Assembly (NCBI RefSeq): GCF_008039575.1
Contig: NZ_VDUY01000005.1
Coordinates: forward strand, 310,001-374,000
Direction of reading: 5' to 3'
Source of the DNA: Zeimonas arvi
Lineage (GTDB): Bacteria > Pseudomonadota > Gammaproteobacteria > Burkholderiales > Burkholderiaceae_E
Length of the DNA: 64,000 nt
Part shown: positions 16,803 through 26,552 of the stretch, one piece after another
Position numbering within the stretch: the first letter of the stretch is position 1
How the letters are laid out: the number at the start of each line of letters is the position of its first letter
The notes under the pieces: model-generated
Told to the model about the DNA's origin: nothing
Database searches by the model: none
Seen by the model: the letters and a program-made list of their open reading frames with translations, nothing else
Position numbers and translations under genes: made by a program

Positions 16803-16917
16803 GCGGCCGCGCGCCGCCCTTCATAGACTGCCCTTCATCGCGACGGCAGGGGCCTTCGCGATCGAACGAATCCAGGGCGAGCACGCCCTGACATCAATCA
16901 CGAAGGAGTCAACCCAG

Positions 16918-17712
16918 ATGGACCAGGCTGTTATCGAGCCCGCGCTCGCCGATGCCCAGCAGGCCGGGCGTTTCGACCTCTATGCGGGCGTGCACAAGGC
17001 GCTGCGCCTCTACATGACCGACACGCTGGCGCGCGTCGGGCGGGCCGATCCGGCCGACGACGACGAAGTGGCCGGCGCGATCGGCCAGCTGCGCGACCTG
17101 CTCGAGCTCTGCGACCTGCACATCGAGGACGAGAACCGCTTCGTGCTGCCGGCGCTGGAGGCGCGCCGCCCGGGCGTCACCGAGCGCAATGCCGAGGAGC
17201 ACGTCTCGCACGGCCAGGCCATCTCCGCGCTGCGCCGCGAGGCGGCGATCGTGGAGCGCTGCACCGCGGCCGACCGGCCGATGGCCGTGCTGGCCTTGTA
17301 CCGCCGGCTCGCGCTGTTCGTGGCCGAGAACTTCGAGCACATGCACTACGAGGAGACCCGGCTGATGCCCGTGCTGTGGGCCGAGTACCCGGACGAGGCG
17401 CTGATGGGGATCGAGGCGGCCATCGTCGAGTCGATCCCGCCGATGCTGATGGCGCGCGCGCTGCACTGGTTCCTGCCGGCGCTGCCGCATCCGGACCGCG
17501 TGGGCATGCTGTCGGGCATGCGCGAGAACGCGCCTCCGGGGGCTTTCGCGGGCGCGCTGGAGATCGCCCGGGAGCGGCTGGTGCTGCGAGACTGGCGGCG
17601 GCTGTCGGAAGCGCTCGGACTGCCCTCGGCCGGTGCCGACGGCGCGGCCGATGCGACTGTCGCAGCCGTGGCGGCCACGGTGGGCGGCCTGCGCATCGCC
17701 GAGCGCTGGTGA
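16918..17712 (+). CDS. Hemerythrin HHE-domain protein
   Basis: Protein of 264 residues with an N-terminal four-helix hemerythrin-like domain (about 15-155). Likely di-iron ligands are H26 (GVHKALR), H68 and E72 (DLHIEDEN), H95/H98 (EEHVSHGQ), and H141/H143 with E145 or E146 (FEHMHYEE). The remaining about 100 residues form an alpha-helical extension without a clear family. Such proteins bind O2 or NO or serve in iron-sulfur repair; which applies here is unknown. Downstream, converging, is a PPOx-GAF protein, and a sigma54 activator follows, consistent with a redox or nitrosative-stress context. AAGGAG precedes the ATG. Confidence 0.9.
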   Translation: MDQAVIEPALADAQQAGRFDLYAGVHKALRLYMTDTLARVGRADPADDDEVAGAIGQLRDLLELCDLHIEDENRFVLPALEARRPGVTERNAEEHVSHGQAISALRREAAIVERCTAADRPMAVLALYRRLALFVAENFEHMHYEETRLMPVLWAEYPDEALMGIEAAIVESIPPMLMARALHWFLPALPHPDRVGMLSGMRENAPPGAFAGALEIARERLVLRDWRRLSEALGLPSAGADGAADATVAAVAATVGGLRIAERW

Positions 17713-17718
17713 TTCGGC

Positions 17719-19719
17719 TCAGCGCACCTGCAGCAGCCTGAGCGGCCGCGTGACCCGCAGGCAGAAGCGCCCGCGGCCGCTCTTCTCGACCTGCACGCAG
17801 GCGCGGCGCTCCACCAGTCGCCGCTGCAGCAGCACCAGCCGCGCCTCGAGGTTGTCGCCGACGTCCGGCAGGCGCACGCGCGGGTCCAGGCGCAACTCGC
17901 GGTTGCTGAACGCGGTGCGGCCCTGGGTGACGTGGTCCGAGACCAGCGCCCAGAGCACCGCCCCGGCAACGCCCTTGATCAGGTAGTCGTCGTCGAGGAA
18001 CACGCTGTTGTCGATCGGGTAGTGGCGCACGGTGACTGGCTCGCCGCTGACGGCGATCGGCTCGTCGCGACAAGCCGCCGCGACGGTCGCGGCATCGGCG
18101 CCGGTCGCGCCGGTGCTCGCGCCGGCATCGGGGACGGCCGCGACGGCCGCGGGCTCGCCCTCGTCGCGCTGCCGGAGCACGTGCATGGTCTGGCCCAGCA
18201 GCGCCGCCAGCGTGACCAGCGCGTCCTCGTCGTCGTAGCCGAAGCGCATGTCCTCGCCGCTCTCGACCAGCAGGGCGCCCACCGTGTCGCCCGCCATCCG
18301 GATCGGCACCGCCAGCTGGCTGCGCGGCGCCACCAGCCCGGGGAAGGGGATCTCGGTCTCGAAAGCGCCGTCCAGACCTTCGCGCGCGGCGGCCTCGCGC
18401 ACCGCGCGCCCGTAGGCATAGGCCTCGGTGAGCCGCGACAGCCGGATCGGCGTGCCTTCGCGCACCGCCACGCCCACCACCCCGGCGCCGAGCGGCACTT
18501 CCGAACCCACGCCCGACGCGGAGTAGCCGCGGCTCGCCACCGTGTAGAGCCGACGCGCGGCGCGGTCGAGCAGCAGCATCATCGAGTGCGCGATGTCGAG
18601 CTGTTCGTGCAGCGCGGCGAGCGTCTCGTCGAGCAGCGTGTTCAGGTCGTTGCAGGCCGCGATGCGCGTCGCGGCCATCCGCAGCGCCGCCAGGCGATTC
18701 GGGCCCGACTGCGCCGGGCTCGGCTCGCCGTGGGCGAGCTCGATGTCTTCCACCCGGTACACGTCGGCGCCCAGCAGCCTGAACACGCCGGCCATGCCGG
18801 TGTGCGAGGCGATGCTCTCGAGCATCGCGCGCATGTGCTCGAACAGCGCCCCCTGCGTCTCGGTGCGCAGATAGCGGATGGTGAGCCGGTACATCGCGCC
18901 GCGCCAGGGGTCGATGACCACCAGCCGCGCGCGCGGGTTGGCCAGCACGTTGGCGCGGGTCTTGTTGAAGAACTGGAAGGACAGCGCGATGTGCTGCGCG
19001 TCCACGTACTGCACCTGCGACAGGTAGCTCGCGTTCGGCGCGCCGTCGGGCGCGCAGGTGGCGATGACCGCGGGCGCGGCCCCTTCCAGGCACTGGCGGA
19101 TCGCGTCGAGTCGCGCCGGCGGGCGGGGCGGGATCCGGGTCGCGACCGCCTCCTGGCCTGCCGGCGCGGCATCCGGCGCGCCGCCGGCCGCGGCGCCCGC
19201 GCCGCCGGGTGCCGCGCCTTTCTCGCCGATCGCTGCGCGCGGCTCGCCGAGCGCCGCGCCGGCCCGCGGCCCGGGCGTCTGGTCGAAGGCGCTCTCCGGC
19301 CGGAAGCGCACGGCGACCAGGTCGCCTGGCTCGAACGACAGCAGCACGCGCGCGAAGCGCCCGTCGTAGCCCAGCGACTCGAGCTCGGCAACCATCGCCT
19401 CGGTCCGCTGCCTGACCAGCACCGCGTCGGCCGGCCGGGCCCGGGCGATGGTCACGCCGCGCCCCTTCAACTGCAGCGTGCGGTGGGTGGCGGGGCGGCT
19501 GAACACCACCGCGATCTCGCCATTGGCGCGCAGGTCGGCCAGCACGCCGGCGCCGTCGCTGCCCGACAGGAACACGGTCAGCTCGCCCGAGGGCTCCACC
19601 CGGCCGGCGAGCGCGCGCACCAGGTTCGGCAGCATGCCGCCGTCGCGCGAGGCGATCGAAACGCCCACGCCGCTTTCGATCAGCGCGAGGTGTTCGGGCG
19701 AGAGCAGGCTGCGGGTCAC
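17719..19719 (-). CDS. Multidomain PPOx-PPOx-GAF protein with C-terminal winged-helix-like domain
   Basis: Large soluble protein of about 666 residues with an unusual domain order. Two split-barrel domains of the pyridoxamine-phosphate-oxidase (FMN-binding) type occupy about 5-125 and 195-320 (second with APAVIATCAPDGAPNASYLSQVQYVD-like residues), joined by an Ala/Gly/Pro-rich linker. A GAF domain follows at about 335-500 (with GVVGVAVREGTPIRL and QLAVPIRMAGDTVGALLVE). A C-terminal about 110-residue domain with HYPIDNSVFLDDDYLIKGVA and many Arg/Lys looks like a winged helix. I infer a flavin- and ligand-sensing regulator. The start is uncertain: GTG at 19719 fits the domain boundary, TTG at 19794 is the longest option; neither has a good ribosome-binding site. 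It is divergent from the sigma54 activator gene. Confidence 0.8.
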   Translation of the reverse strand: MTRSLLSPEHLALIESGVGVSIASRDGGMLPNLVRALAGRVEPSGELTVFLSGSDGAGVLADLRANGEIAVVFSRPATHRTLQLKGRGVTIARARPADAVLVRQRTEAMVAELESLGYDGRFARVLLSFEPGDLVAVRFRPESAFDQTPGPRAGAALGEPRAAIGEKGAAPGGAGAAAGGAPDAAPAGQEAVATRIPPRPPARLDAIRQCLEGAAPAVIATCAPDGAPNASYLSQVQYVDAQHIALSFQFFNKTRANVLANPRARLVVIDPWRGAMYRLTIRYLRTETQGALFEHMRAMLESIASHTGMAGVFRLLGADVYRVEDIELAHGEPSPAQSGPNRLAALRMAATRIAACNDLNTLLDETLAALHEQLDIAHSMMLLLDRAARRLYTVASRGYSASGVGSEVPLGAGVVGVAVREGTPIRLSRLTEAYAYGRAVREAAAREGLDGAFETEIPFPGLVAPRSQLAVPIRMAGDTVGALLVESGEDMRFGYDDEDALVTLAALLGQTMHVLRQRDEGEPAAVAAVPDAGASTGATGADAATVAAACRDEPIAVSGEPVTVRHYPIDNSVFLDDDYLIKGVAGAVLWALVSDHVTQGRTAFSNRELRLDPRVRLPDVGDNLEARLVLLQRRLVERRACVQVEKSGRGRFCLRVTRPLRLLQVR

Positions 19720-19804
19720 TGGGTTCGGGGCGCGCCGGGCGGACGCCGTGATCGCGGAAGGCGCAATGATCCGCCTGCGCCCGGCCGCTCGCAAGGCCTT
19801 CCGC

Positions 19805-19810
19805 TATGAT
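19805..19810 (+). promoter_or_regulatory. Candidate -10 box giving a leaderless sigma54-activator transcript
   Basis: TATGAT ends 6 bases before the ATG at 19817, so a transcript starting at the normal distance would begin at the start codon itself. No ribosome-binding site is present. The -35 region is not recognisable, so this rests on position alone. Confidence 0.3.
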
Positions 19811-19816
19811 CGCCCG

Positions 19817-21421
<1,605 letters not shown>

Positions 21422-21493
21422 GCCGCGCGGCGGCTTCGCGTTGCGAATGAACTGCGCAGCGCCGGGGCGCCTTCGCGTTCCGAAGCCCGCGCG

Positions 21494-21521
21494 TTCCGGT
21501 TCGATTTCTCCGAAACCGGAA
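21494..21521. repeat. Inverted repeat between the sigma54 activator and cupin genes
   Basis: TTCCGGTT (21494-21501) and AACCGGAA (21514-21521) form perfect 8-base arms around a 12-base AT-richer loop. No T-run follows, so it is a weak terminator candidate. It lies about 105 bases before the cupin ATG, a normal distance for an enhancer-binding-protein site. Confidence 0.45.
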
Positions 21522-21626
21522 TCGCCGTTGACGACCGCCTGCGTACACTCGGTACGGAGACCGGCGCGCCTGGCGGGGCGCAGGCGCCGAGCCGGGAAGC
21601 ATTCGCCCCGACCCGAGGAGAAGACC

Positions 21627-21965
21627 ATGGCAGGTGTTGGCACCGAGAAGCTGTTCGAGAACGACAAGGTGATCGTGTGGAACTTCGTGCTCGAGCCTGG
21701 CGAGCAAACGCCGATCCACACGCACGAGCACGAGTACATGTGGTACGCCATCGAAGGCTCGTCGCTGCAGGTCTTCGACGACCAGGGCAAGGACCTCGGC
21801 ACGCTGCCCGTGCCCACCGGCACCGTCTACCAGCTCAAGCTCGAGGACGGCCACCTCGAGGTGGTGTCCGAGACCGCGAAGGGCGCCCGCGTGCCGGTCA
21901 CGCACAGCGCGAAGAACGTGGGCCCCACGCGCTATCGCGAGATCCTGGTCGAGTGGAAGAAGTGA
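21627..21965 (+). CDS. Small cupin-domain protein
   Basis: Single-domain cupin of 112 residues. The metal-site histidines are in PIHTHEHEYMWY (H31, H33, H35) and the second motif carries GHLEVVSE. The protein is short and lacks any other domain, so it could be a metal-dependent enzyme or a ligand-binding protein; substrate unknown. GAGGAGAAG precedes the ATG. It follows the sigma54 activator gene and precedes the ferric-reductase-like gene, both in the same direction. Confidence 0.85.
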   Translation: MAGVGTEKLFENDKVIVWNFVLEPGEQTPIHTHEHEYMWYAIEGSSLQVFDDQGKDLGTLPVPTGTVYQLKLEDGHLEVVSETAKGARVPVTHSAKNVGPTRYREILVEWKK

Positions 21966-21997
21966 GCTGAAGCAGCCGGCGATCGCCCGCCCACCGT

Positions 21998-22007
21998 CTG
22001 ACGTCAG
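21998..22007. promoter_or_regulatory. 10-base palindrome upstream of the ferric-reductase-like gene
   Basis: CTGACGTCAG is a perfect palindrome 71 bases before the ATG at 22078. It may be an operator; no regulator is assigned, and palindromes of this length can occur by chance. Confidence 0.25.
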
Positions 22008-22077
22008 TCAAGGGGGCTGCGATCGCCGCGGGCGACACTGGACCGCATGTCATGGCTAGGCGCCGGAGGCGTCAACG

Positions 22078-23412
22078 ATGAAGAACATCAAGCTCGCCCT
22101 GACTGCCGTCCTGTTGGCGCTGTTGCTCCTGTGGTGGCTCGGCGACCCGGCGGCGGACACTCTGCCCGCCAACTGGCTGGGCTGGCGGAACCTGTTGGTG
22201 CAGGCCACCGGCGTGCTCGCCATCGGCGCGATGAGCCTTGCGCTGGTGCTGGCCTTGCGCCCGGTGGCGCTCGAGCCCTGGCTCGGCGGGCTCGACAAGA
22301 TGTATCGGCTGCACAAGTGGCTGGGCATCGCGGCGCTGGCGGCCGCGATCGCGCACTGGCTGCTGGCGAACGGCCCGAAGTGGCTGGTCGGCGCGGGCCT
22401 CGTCGAGCGTCCGCAGCGCGGGGCCCGGCCTGCGCTGCCCGAAGGCTCCCTGCAGCAGGCGCTGGCCCAGTGGCGCGGGCTGGCCGAGGACATGGGCGAG
22501 TGGGCCTTCTACGCCGCCGTGGTGTTGATCGTGCTCGCGCTCTGGAAGCGCTTCCCGTATCGGACCTTCCTGCGCACGCATCGCTGGCTGAGCCTGGCCT
22601 ACCTCGTGCTGGCCTTCCACTCCGTGGTGCTGCTGACCTATGCGTCGTGGGCCGGCGTGCTCGGTATCGCCCTGGGCGCGATGCTGCTGGCCGGCAGCTT
22701 CGCCGCGGTCCGCGCGCTGCTGCGGCGGGTGGGCGTCGATCGGCGGGTCGTCGGCGAGATCGCGAAGGTCATCCGCCACGACGCGCTCGACGTGGTCGAG
22801 CTGGTGGTGGCGCTGCAGGGACGCTGGCCGGGCCACGCCGCAGGCCAGTTCGCCTTCCTCACGCTCGACCGCAAGGAAGGCGCGCATCCGTTCACGATCA
22901 CCTCGGCCTGGGCCGGCGACGGCCGGATCGATTTCGTCATCAAGGGCATCGGCGACTACACGCGCACGCTGCGCGATCGGGTGCACGTCGGCGACCCGGT
23001 CGTCGTGGAGGGGCCCTACGGGCGCTTCGACTTCGAGAGCAGCGCCGGGCGCCAGGTCTGGATCGGCGCCGGCGTGGGCATCACGCCCTTCATCGCGCGG
23101 ATGAAGGCCCTGGCGCTGAAGCCGGACGGGCGGCGCATCGACCTGTTCCACCCGACGGCCACGCTCGATCCGCACGCGATCGCGTTGATCGAGCGAGACG
23201 CCGCGGCCGCCGGCGTGGCGCTGCACGTGCTCTGGGACGAACGTGACGGACGGCTCGACGCCGCGAGGCTTGCTTCCGCGGTGCCGGATTGGCGCGACGC
23301 CGATGTCTGGTTCTGCGGGCCGCCGCCCTTCGGCCGGGCGCTGCGACACGACCTCGAGGCGATGGGCTTGCCCGCAGGGCGGTTTCACCAGGAGCTGTTC
23401 GAGATGCGGTGA
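22078..23412 (+). CDS. Ferric-reductase/NOX-like membrane flavocytochrome
   Basis: Membrane protein of 444 residues. About six hydrophobic segments (first about 5-21) carry histidines for heme b (RLHKWLG, AHWLL, THRWLSL and FHSVVLL). The C-terminal FNR-like half (about 230-444) has the FAD motif HPFTITSA, the NAD(P) loop GAGVGITPFIARM and the terminal WFCGPPPFG. It should move electrons from NAD(P)H across or into the membrane; ferric ion, oxygen or a periplasmic partner could be the acceptor. It has the same architecture as the protein at 7806-9284 but low identity by eye. It closes the apparent redox island. Confidence 0.88.
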   Translation: MKNIKLALTAVLLALLLLWWLGDPAADTLPANWLGWRNLLVQATGVLAIGAMSLALVLALRPVALEPWLGGLDKMYRLHKWLGIAALAAAIAHWLLANGPKWLVGAGLVERPQRGARPALPEGSLQQALAQWRGLAEDMGEWAFYAAVVLIVLALWKRFPYRTFLRTHRWLSLAYLVLAFHSVVLLTYASWAGVLGIALGAMLLAGSFAAVRALLRRVGVDRRVVGEIAKVIRHDALDVVELVVALQGRWPGHAAGQFAFLTLDRKEGAHPFTITSAWAGDGRIDFVIKGIGDYTRTLRDRVHVGDPVVVEGPYGRFDFESSAGRQVWIGAGVGITPFIARMKALALKPDGRRIDLFHPTATLDPHAIALIERDAAAAGVALHVLWDERDGRLDAARLASAVPDWRDADVWFCGPPPFGRALRHDLEAMGLPAGRFHQELFEMR

Positions 23413-23438
23413 CTGCCTGGACGCGAAGTGGCTTTGAT

Positions 23439-23464
23439 GACCGCGAAGGGCGCCCGCGTGCCGG
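23439..23464. repeat. 26-base exact repeat of part of the cupin gene
   Basis: This stretch is identical to 21872-21897, inside the cupin coding region, with the flanks diverging at once on both sides. It lies in the non-coding gap after the reductase gene. It may be a fragment left by recombination. No other copy was noticed. Confidence 0.7.
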
Positions 23465-23620
23465 GTGGCCGGCCGGCGCCACTGCTGCTGGAAGGGCGAC
23501 GATCGGTTCTTCGGCGCCGTCGGTCGGTGCATGATTGGTGCGACATGGTCCTCCCGCTATCACTCGGCTTTCGGGGCGTGGCAGCGTATGCGCCTCCGGG
23601 CCTGACTCCGGGAGAAGCCA

Positions 23621-24226
23621 TTGCGCACGAACTACGTGATGATCGACTTCGAGAGCGTCCAGCCCTCGGACCTCGCGCTGCTCGACGCCGAGCACTTCAG
23701 GGTAAAGGCGTTCGTCGGCGCCAACCAGACGCGGATCGCAACCGACTTCGCGGAGGCGATGCAGGGGCTCGGCTCGCGAGCCGAGTACGTTCGCATCTCC
23801 GGCAGCGGCAGGAACGCCCTCGATTTCCACATCGCCTTCCACATCGGCCTGATTGCGGCGGCGGAACGCGATGTCTTCTTTCACGTGATCTCGAAGGACT
23901 CCGGCTTCGACCCTCTGATCACGCACTTGAAGGGTCGGAAAGTGTTTGCCGCGCGGTCGGCTGCCATCGCAGATATCCCGATCCTCAAGGCGCCAGCAGC
24001 GGCTCCGCTCTGCGAGCGAACGTCGGCCGTCATAACGGACCTCCAGCGACGCGGCGCGGCAAGGCCGAAGACGGTGCGGACCCTGATGAACACGATCTCG
24101 TCGATGTTTCAGAAGCAGCTCGCGGAAGAGGAGGTGCGGACTCTGTTCGACGGGCTCGTGAACCGCCGCATCGTGCGGGTGGATGGCGAGAGTGTTTCGT
24201 ACCAGCTTGGGGTGCGCGCAGCATGA
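23621..24226 (+). CDS. PIN-like (PIN_7/NYN-type) ribonuclease-like protein
   Basis: Protein of 201 residues. The N-terminal PIN-like domain (about 1-120) has NYVMIDFESVQPSDL with D9, FVGANQTRIA, GRNALDFHIAFHIG with D68, and VISKDSGFDPLI with D93 and D97, an acidic set able to bind the metals used by such nucleases. The C-terminal about 70 residues look like a small winged helix. The start is TTG at 23621, preceded at 4 bases by GGGAGAA; no upstream ATG fits the family. Its stop overlaps the ATG of the NERD gene, so the two are coupled. Base composition is lower in GC than the neighbours, suggesting acquisition. Confidence 0.82.
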   Translation: MRTNYVMIDFESVQPSDLALLDAEHFRVKAFVGANQTRIATDFAEAMQGLGSRAEYVRISGSGRNALDFHIAFHIGLIAAAERDVFFHVISKDSGFDPLITHLKGRKVFAARSAAIADIPILKAPAAAPLCERTSAVITDLQRRGAARPKTVRTLMNTISSMFQKQLAEEEVRTLFDGLVNRRIVRVDGESVSYQLGVRAA

Positions 24227-25077
24227 GCGAGGTCGTGCAAGGACTGCCTGGATCCGTGAAAGGCGGCGCCGAATCCGGAGAGGGTCTCGGTTGGCCGGTC
24301 TCGGAAAGCCGATCCCCACTGAAAGACAAGCCGCTTCGCCTGCCGGGCCAATCGGTGGACGAACAGCGTCGCAAGCTCATCGAGAACGAGTTCGAAATCC
24401 CCGTGCTAGTCGCCTTGCTGCTGACCCTGCTTGCCGGGTTCGAGTGGTGGCGCGACCACGTCGCTGCACCGCCCGCTCCTCGGCTCATGACCGCGGTTGC
24501 ATTGGTGGCCGTCGCCGCCGCGGCGTGGCGCTTTCACCGTCTGCGCCCTCGATTGCACGCGCTTCGCCTCGCCGCGGAGGGAGAGAAGGCGGTTGGCCAG
24601 TATCTCGAGGGACTGCGAGTCAGCGGGTACCGGGTATTTCATGACGTCGTTGGCATAGGCTTCAACGTCGACCACGTCCTGATCGGTCCGGCGGGCGTGT
24701 TCACGGTGGAGACTAAGACCTGGTCGAAGCCCCGGCGTGGGGACGCTCGGGTCGTGTTCGACGGGGCGCGGATGGCCATAGGCGGTCGGGAACCAGACGA
24801 TCGCGTCGCGGTGCAGGCGTTGGCTCAGGCCAGGTGGCTGCGTGGCCTGCTCGCCGACAGCACTGGCAAGCGGATGCCCGTTCGTCCGATCGTGCTGTTC
24901 CCCGGTTGGTTCGTCGAGCAAGGGCCCGGTGCCACGCGTGGAATCTGGGTGCTGGAGCCGAAGGCTCTGCCGGCCTTCCTCTCTAAGGCCCCGCATGTGC
25001 TGGCTCCAGAGGACGTGGCCCTTGCGAGCACGCATCTTTCGCGGATGATTCGAGTTCAGGAGCGCGACGCTTCCTGA
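24223..25077 (+). CDS. Membrane-anchored NERD-domain (nuclease-related) protein
   Basis: Protein of 284 residues. After a polar N-terminus come two hydrophobic segments (about 59-77 and 88-104), then a NERD domain (about 112-225). Candidate catalytic residues of this PD-(D/E)XK-like fold are E120 or E121 (AAEGEKAVGQYL), D150 (NVDHVLIGPAGVFTVETKT), E163 and K165. The remainder (about 225-284) is unassigned. The ATG overlaps the stop of the PIN-like gene (ATGA). An RNase-like and a nuclease-like product in a coupled pair in lower-GC DNA fits a defence or RNA-turnover module, but that is inference. Confidence 0.83.
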   Translation: MSEVVQGLPGSVKGGAESGEGLGWPVSESRSPLKDKPLRLPGQSVDEQRRKLIENEFEIPVLVALLLTLLAGFEWWRDHVAAPPAPRLMTAVALVAVAAAAWRFHRLRPRLHALRLAAEGEKAVGQYLEGLRVSGYRVFHDVVGIGFNVDHVLIGPAGVFTVETKTWSKPRRGDARVVFDGARMAIGGREPDDRVAVQALAQARWLRGLLADSTGKRMPVRPIVLFPGWFVEQGPGATRGIWVLEPKALPAFLSKAPHVLAPEDVALASTHLSRMIRVQERDAS

Positions 25078-25096
25078 TCGGTCGCGCGCACCGGCC

Positions 25097-25102
25097 TATA
25101 CT
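25097..25102 (+). promoter_or_regulatory. Candidate -10 box for the Lys-rich small protein gene
   Basis: TATACT lies 45 bases before the ATG at 25147. The matching -35 region is weak. Confidence 0.35.
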
Positions 25103-25146
25103 GAAGCAGCGTCGCGCATTCGCCGTCGCCCTCCAGGAGCAGCACC

Positions 25147-25278
25147 ATGGGCAAGGTCAGGCAGAGCAACAAGGAAACGAAGAAGCAACCGCAGTCGACG
25201 CCCAAGGAGAAGAAGGCGGCCAAGGAGGCGAAGAAGAAGGCCGCGAGCGACCCGATTCGTCCGGCCGGCGGTCGATGA
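25147..25278 (+). CDS. Lys-rich small protein (43 residues)
   Basis: A short frame from ATG to TGA encodes 43 residues, about a third of them lysine (MGKVRQSNKETKKQ at the start, KEKKAAKEAKKKAA in the middle). AGGAG lies 8 bases upstream and a TATACT box further up, both rare in this GC-rich DNA and the main reason to accept it. Strong positive charge suggests nucleic-acid or ribosome binding; no family is recognised with certainty. It is downstream of the NERD gene, but has its own candidate promoter. Confidence 0.6.
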   Translation: MGKVRQSNKETKKQPQSTPKEKKAAKEAKKKAASDPIRPAGGR

Positions 25279-25331
25279 TCGGGTAGCGCCTGGCCGATGA
25301 ACGGGTCGCTCGGCCCATCGGCGGCTTCGCG

Positions 25332-26552
25332 TCATTCCTCCCGCGGCGGATGCTTGCTGAACATCCGCCACAGCGTCAGGTCGTAAGCGAGCTTCAAGGC
25401 TCCGCAGCACAGCAAGGGCGCGGCCAGCCAGCCGGCCGCCAGCATCGCGCCGCCCAGCGATGGGCTCAGCGCTGCGGCCAGGCTCTTGGGCACCGCGGTG
25501 AAGCTCGCGGCGGCGGCGCGCTCGGCCGGTGTGACCACGCCCATCACGTAGGCGGTGCGCGGCGGCACGTCCATCTGCGACAACGCGCTGCGGGCGAGCA
25601 GCAGGCCCAGCGCCACCGGCATCGTGGGCGCGAAGGCCGCGAGGATCATGAACAGGTTGGCCGGCATGTGCGTGAACACCATCGTGTTCACCAGGCCGAT
25701 GCGCCGCGCCACGATCGGGCTCGCGAGTTGCGAGGCCGCGCTCAGCAGGCCCGCCACGAAGAAGAACTGCCCGGCCTGCGCCAGCGACAGGTCGAAGCGC
25801 TCGAACAGCCACAGTGCCAGCAGCGAATGCACGACCAGGCCGCTCGCGAAGTTGTCGACGCTGAACAGCACCGCGAGCCGCACCACGATCGCGCGCGACG
25901 GGCCGAGCGCGGCGGCTTGTGCGGGTTCGGCATCGGCCTGTGAGGCCGGCTCCGGCAGCCGCCGATAGAGCCACCAAACGATCGCGCCGATCGCGCCGTA
26001 GCCGGCGAACATGATCCGCAGCGCGTCGACGCTCGCCAGGCCGAAGCTCGCGCTCAGCCAGTCGGGCACGGCGGCCGCCAGCGCGCCCACTGCCGCGCAC
26101 AGCGCGCCGAGCACGCTGTAGCGGGCGAAGAGCGCGGTGCGCGAGTGTCCGCGGGCCATGCCCGCGAGCGTGGCCTGCTCCAGCGGCAGGAAGACGCTGA
26201 CGTCGCCCGAGCTCGGGTTCATCGTGCCCACGAAGGCGATGACCAGCAGCGGCCACCAGGCGGTCGACGCGGCGAAGCCGATGCCGGTGGCGAGCATCAG
26301 CAGCGCGGCGGCGCGCAGCAGCCGCGCCCGCGCGAAGCGATGCCCCCAGGCGCCCACCGCGAGCGTGGCCAGTGCCGAGCCGAGCATCGTGGCGGTGCCC
26401 GCGATGCCCACCTCGAGCGTGCCGAGGCCCAGCGCGAGCAGGTAGGCCGGCAGGAGCACCGCCACGTAGCCGTCGGCGAAGGCGCGCAGGGCCCTGGCGA
26501 CCAGCACGGGCCCGGCATGGGGGGCAGTCCCCGCGGGCAGCAGCAACCTCAT
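25332..26552 (-). CDS. Major facilitator superfamily transporter
   Basis: Integral membrane protein of 406 residues with about 12 hydrophobic segments, interrupted by a charged central loop near 205-222 (LPEPASQADAEPAQ), the MFS layout. A conserved-looking loop after helix 2 reads GHRFARARLL. A second-half segment near MVFTHMPANLFM resembles a group of uncharacterised MFS exporters. Substrate unknown. The ATG overlaps the stop of the pyruvyl-transferase-like gene (ATGA), so the two are co-translated. Confidence 0.87.
   Translation of the reverse strand: MRLLLPAGTAPHAGPVLVARALRAFADGYVAVLLPAYLLALGLGTLEVGIAGTATMLGSALATLAVGAWGHRFARARLLRAAALLMLATGIGFAASTAWWPLLVIAFVGTMNPSSGDVSVFLPLEQATLAGMARGHSRTALFARYSVLGALCAAVGALAAAVPDWLSASFGLASVDALRIMFAGYGAIGAIVWWLYRRLPEPASQADAEPAQAAALGPSRAIVVRLAVLFSVDNFASGLVVHSLLALWLFERFDLSLAQAGQFFFVAGLLSAASQLASPIVARRIGLVNTMVFTHMPANLFMILAAFAPTMPVALGLLLARSALSQMDVPPRTAYVMGVVTPAERAAAASFTAVPKSLAAALSPSLGGAMLAAGWLAAPLLCCGALKLAYDLTLWRMFSKHPPREE

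Noticed and set aside
21573-21590. GG-N10-GC sigma54-like promoter between the activator and cupin genes
   Set aside because: A TGGC-N7-AGGC pattern is there, but the -12 element lacks TTGC and the match is expected by chance at this GC content.
23428-24222. Long in-frame extension upstream of the NERD gene
   Set aside because: It overlaps the PIN-like gene in another frame and has no family similarity. The overlap ATG at 24223 is the natural start.
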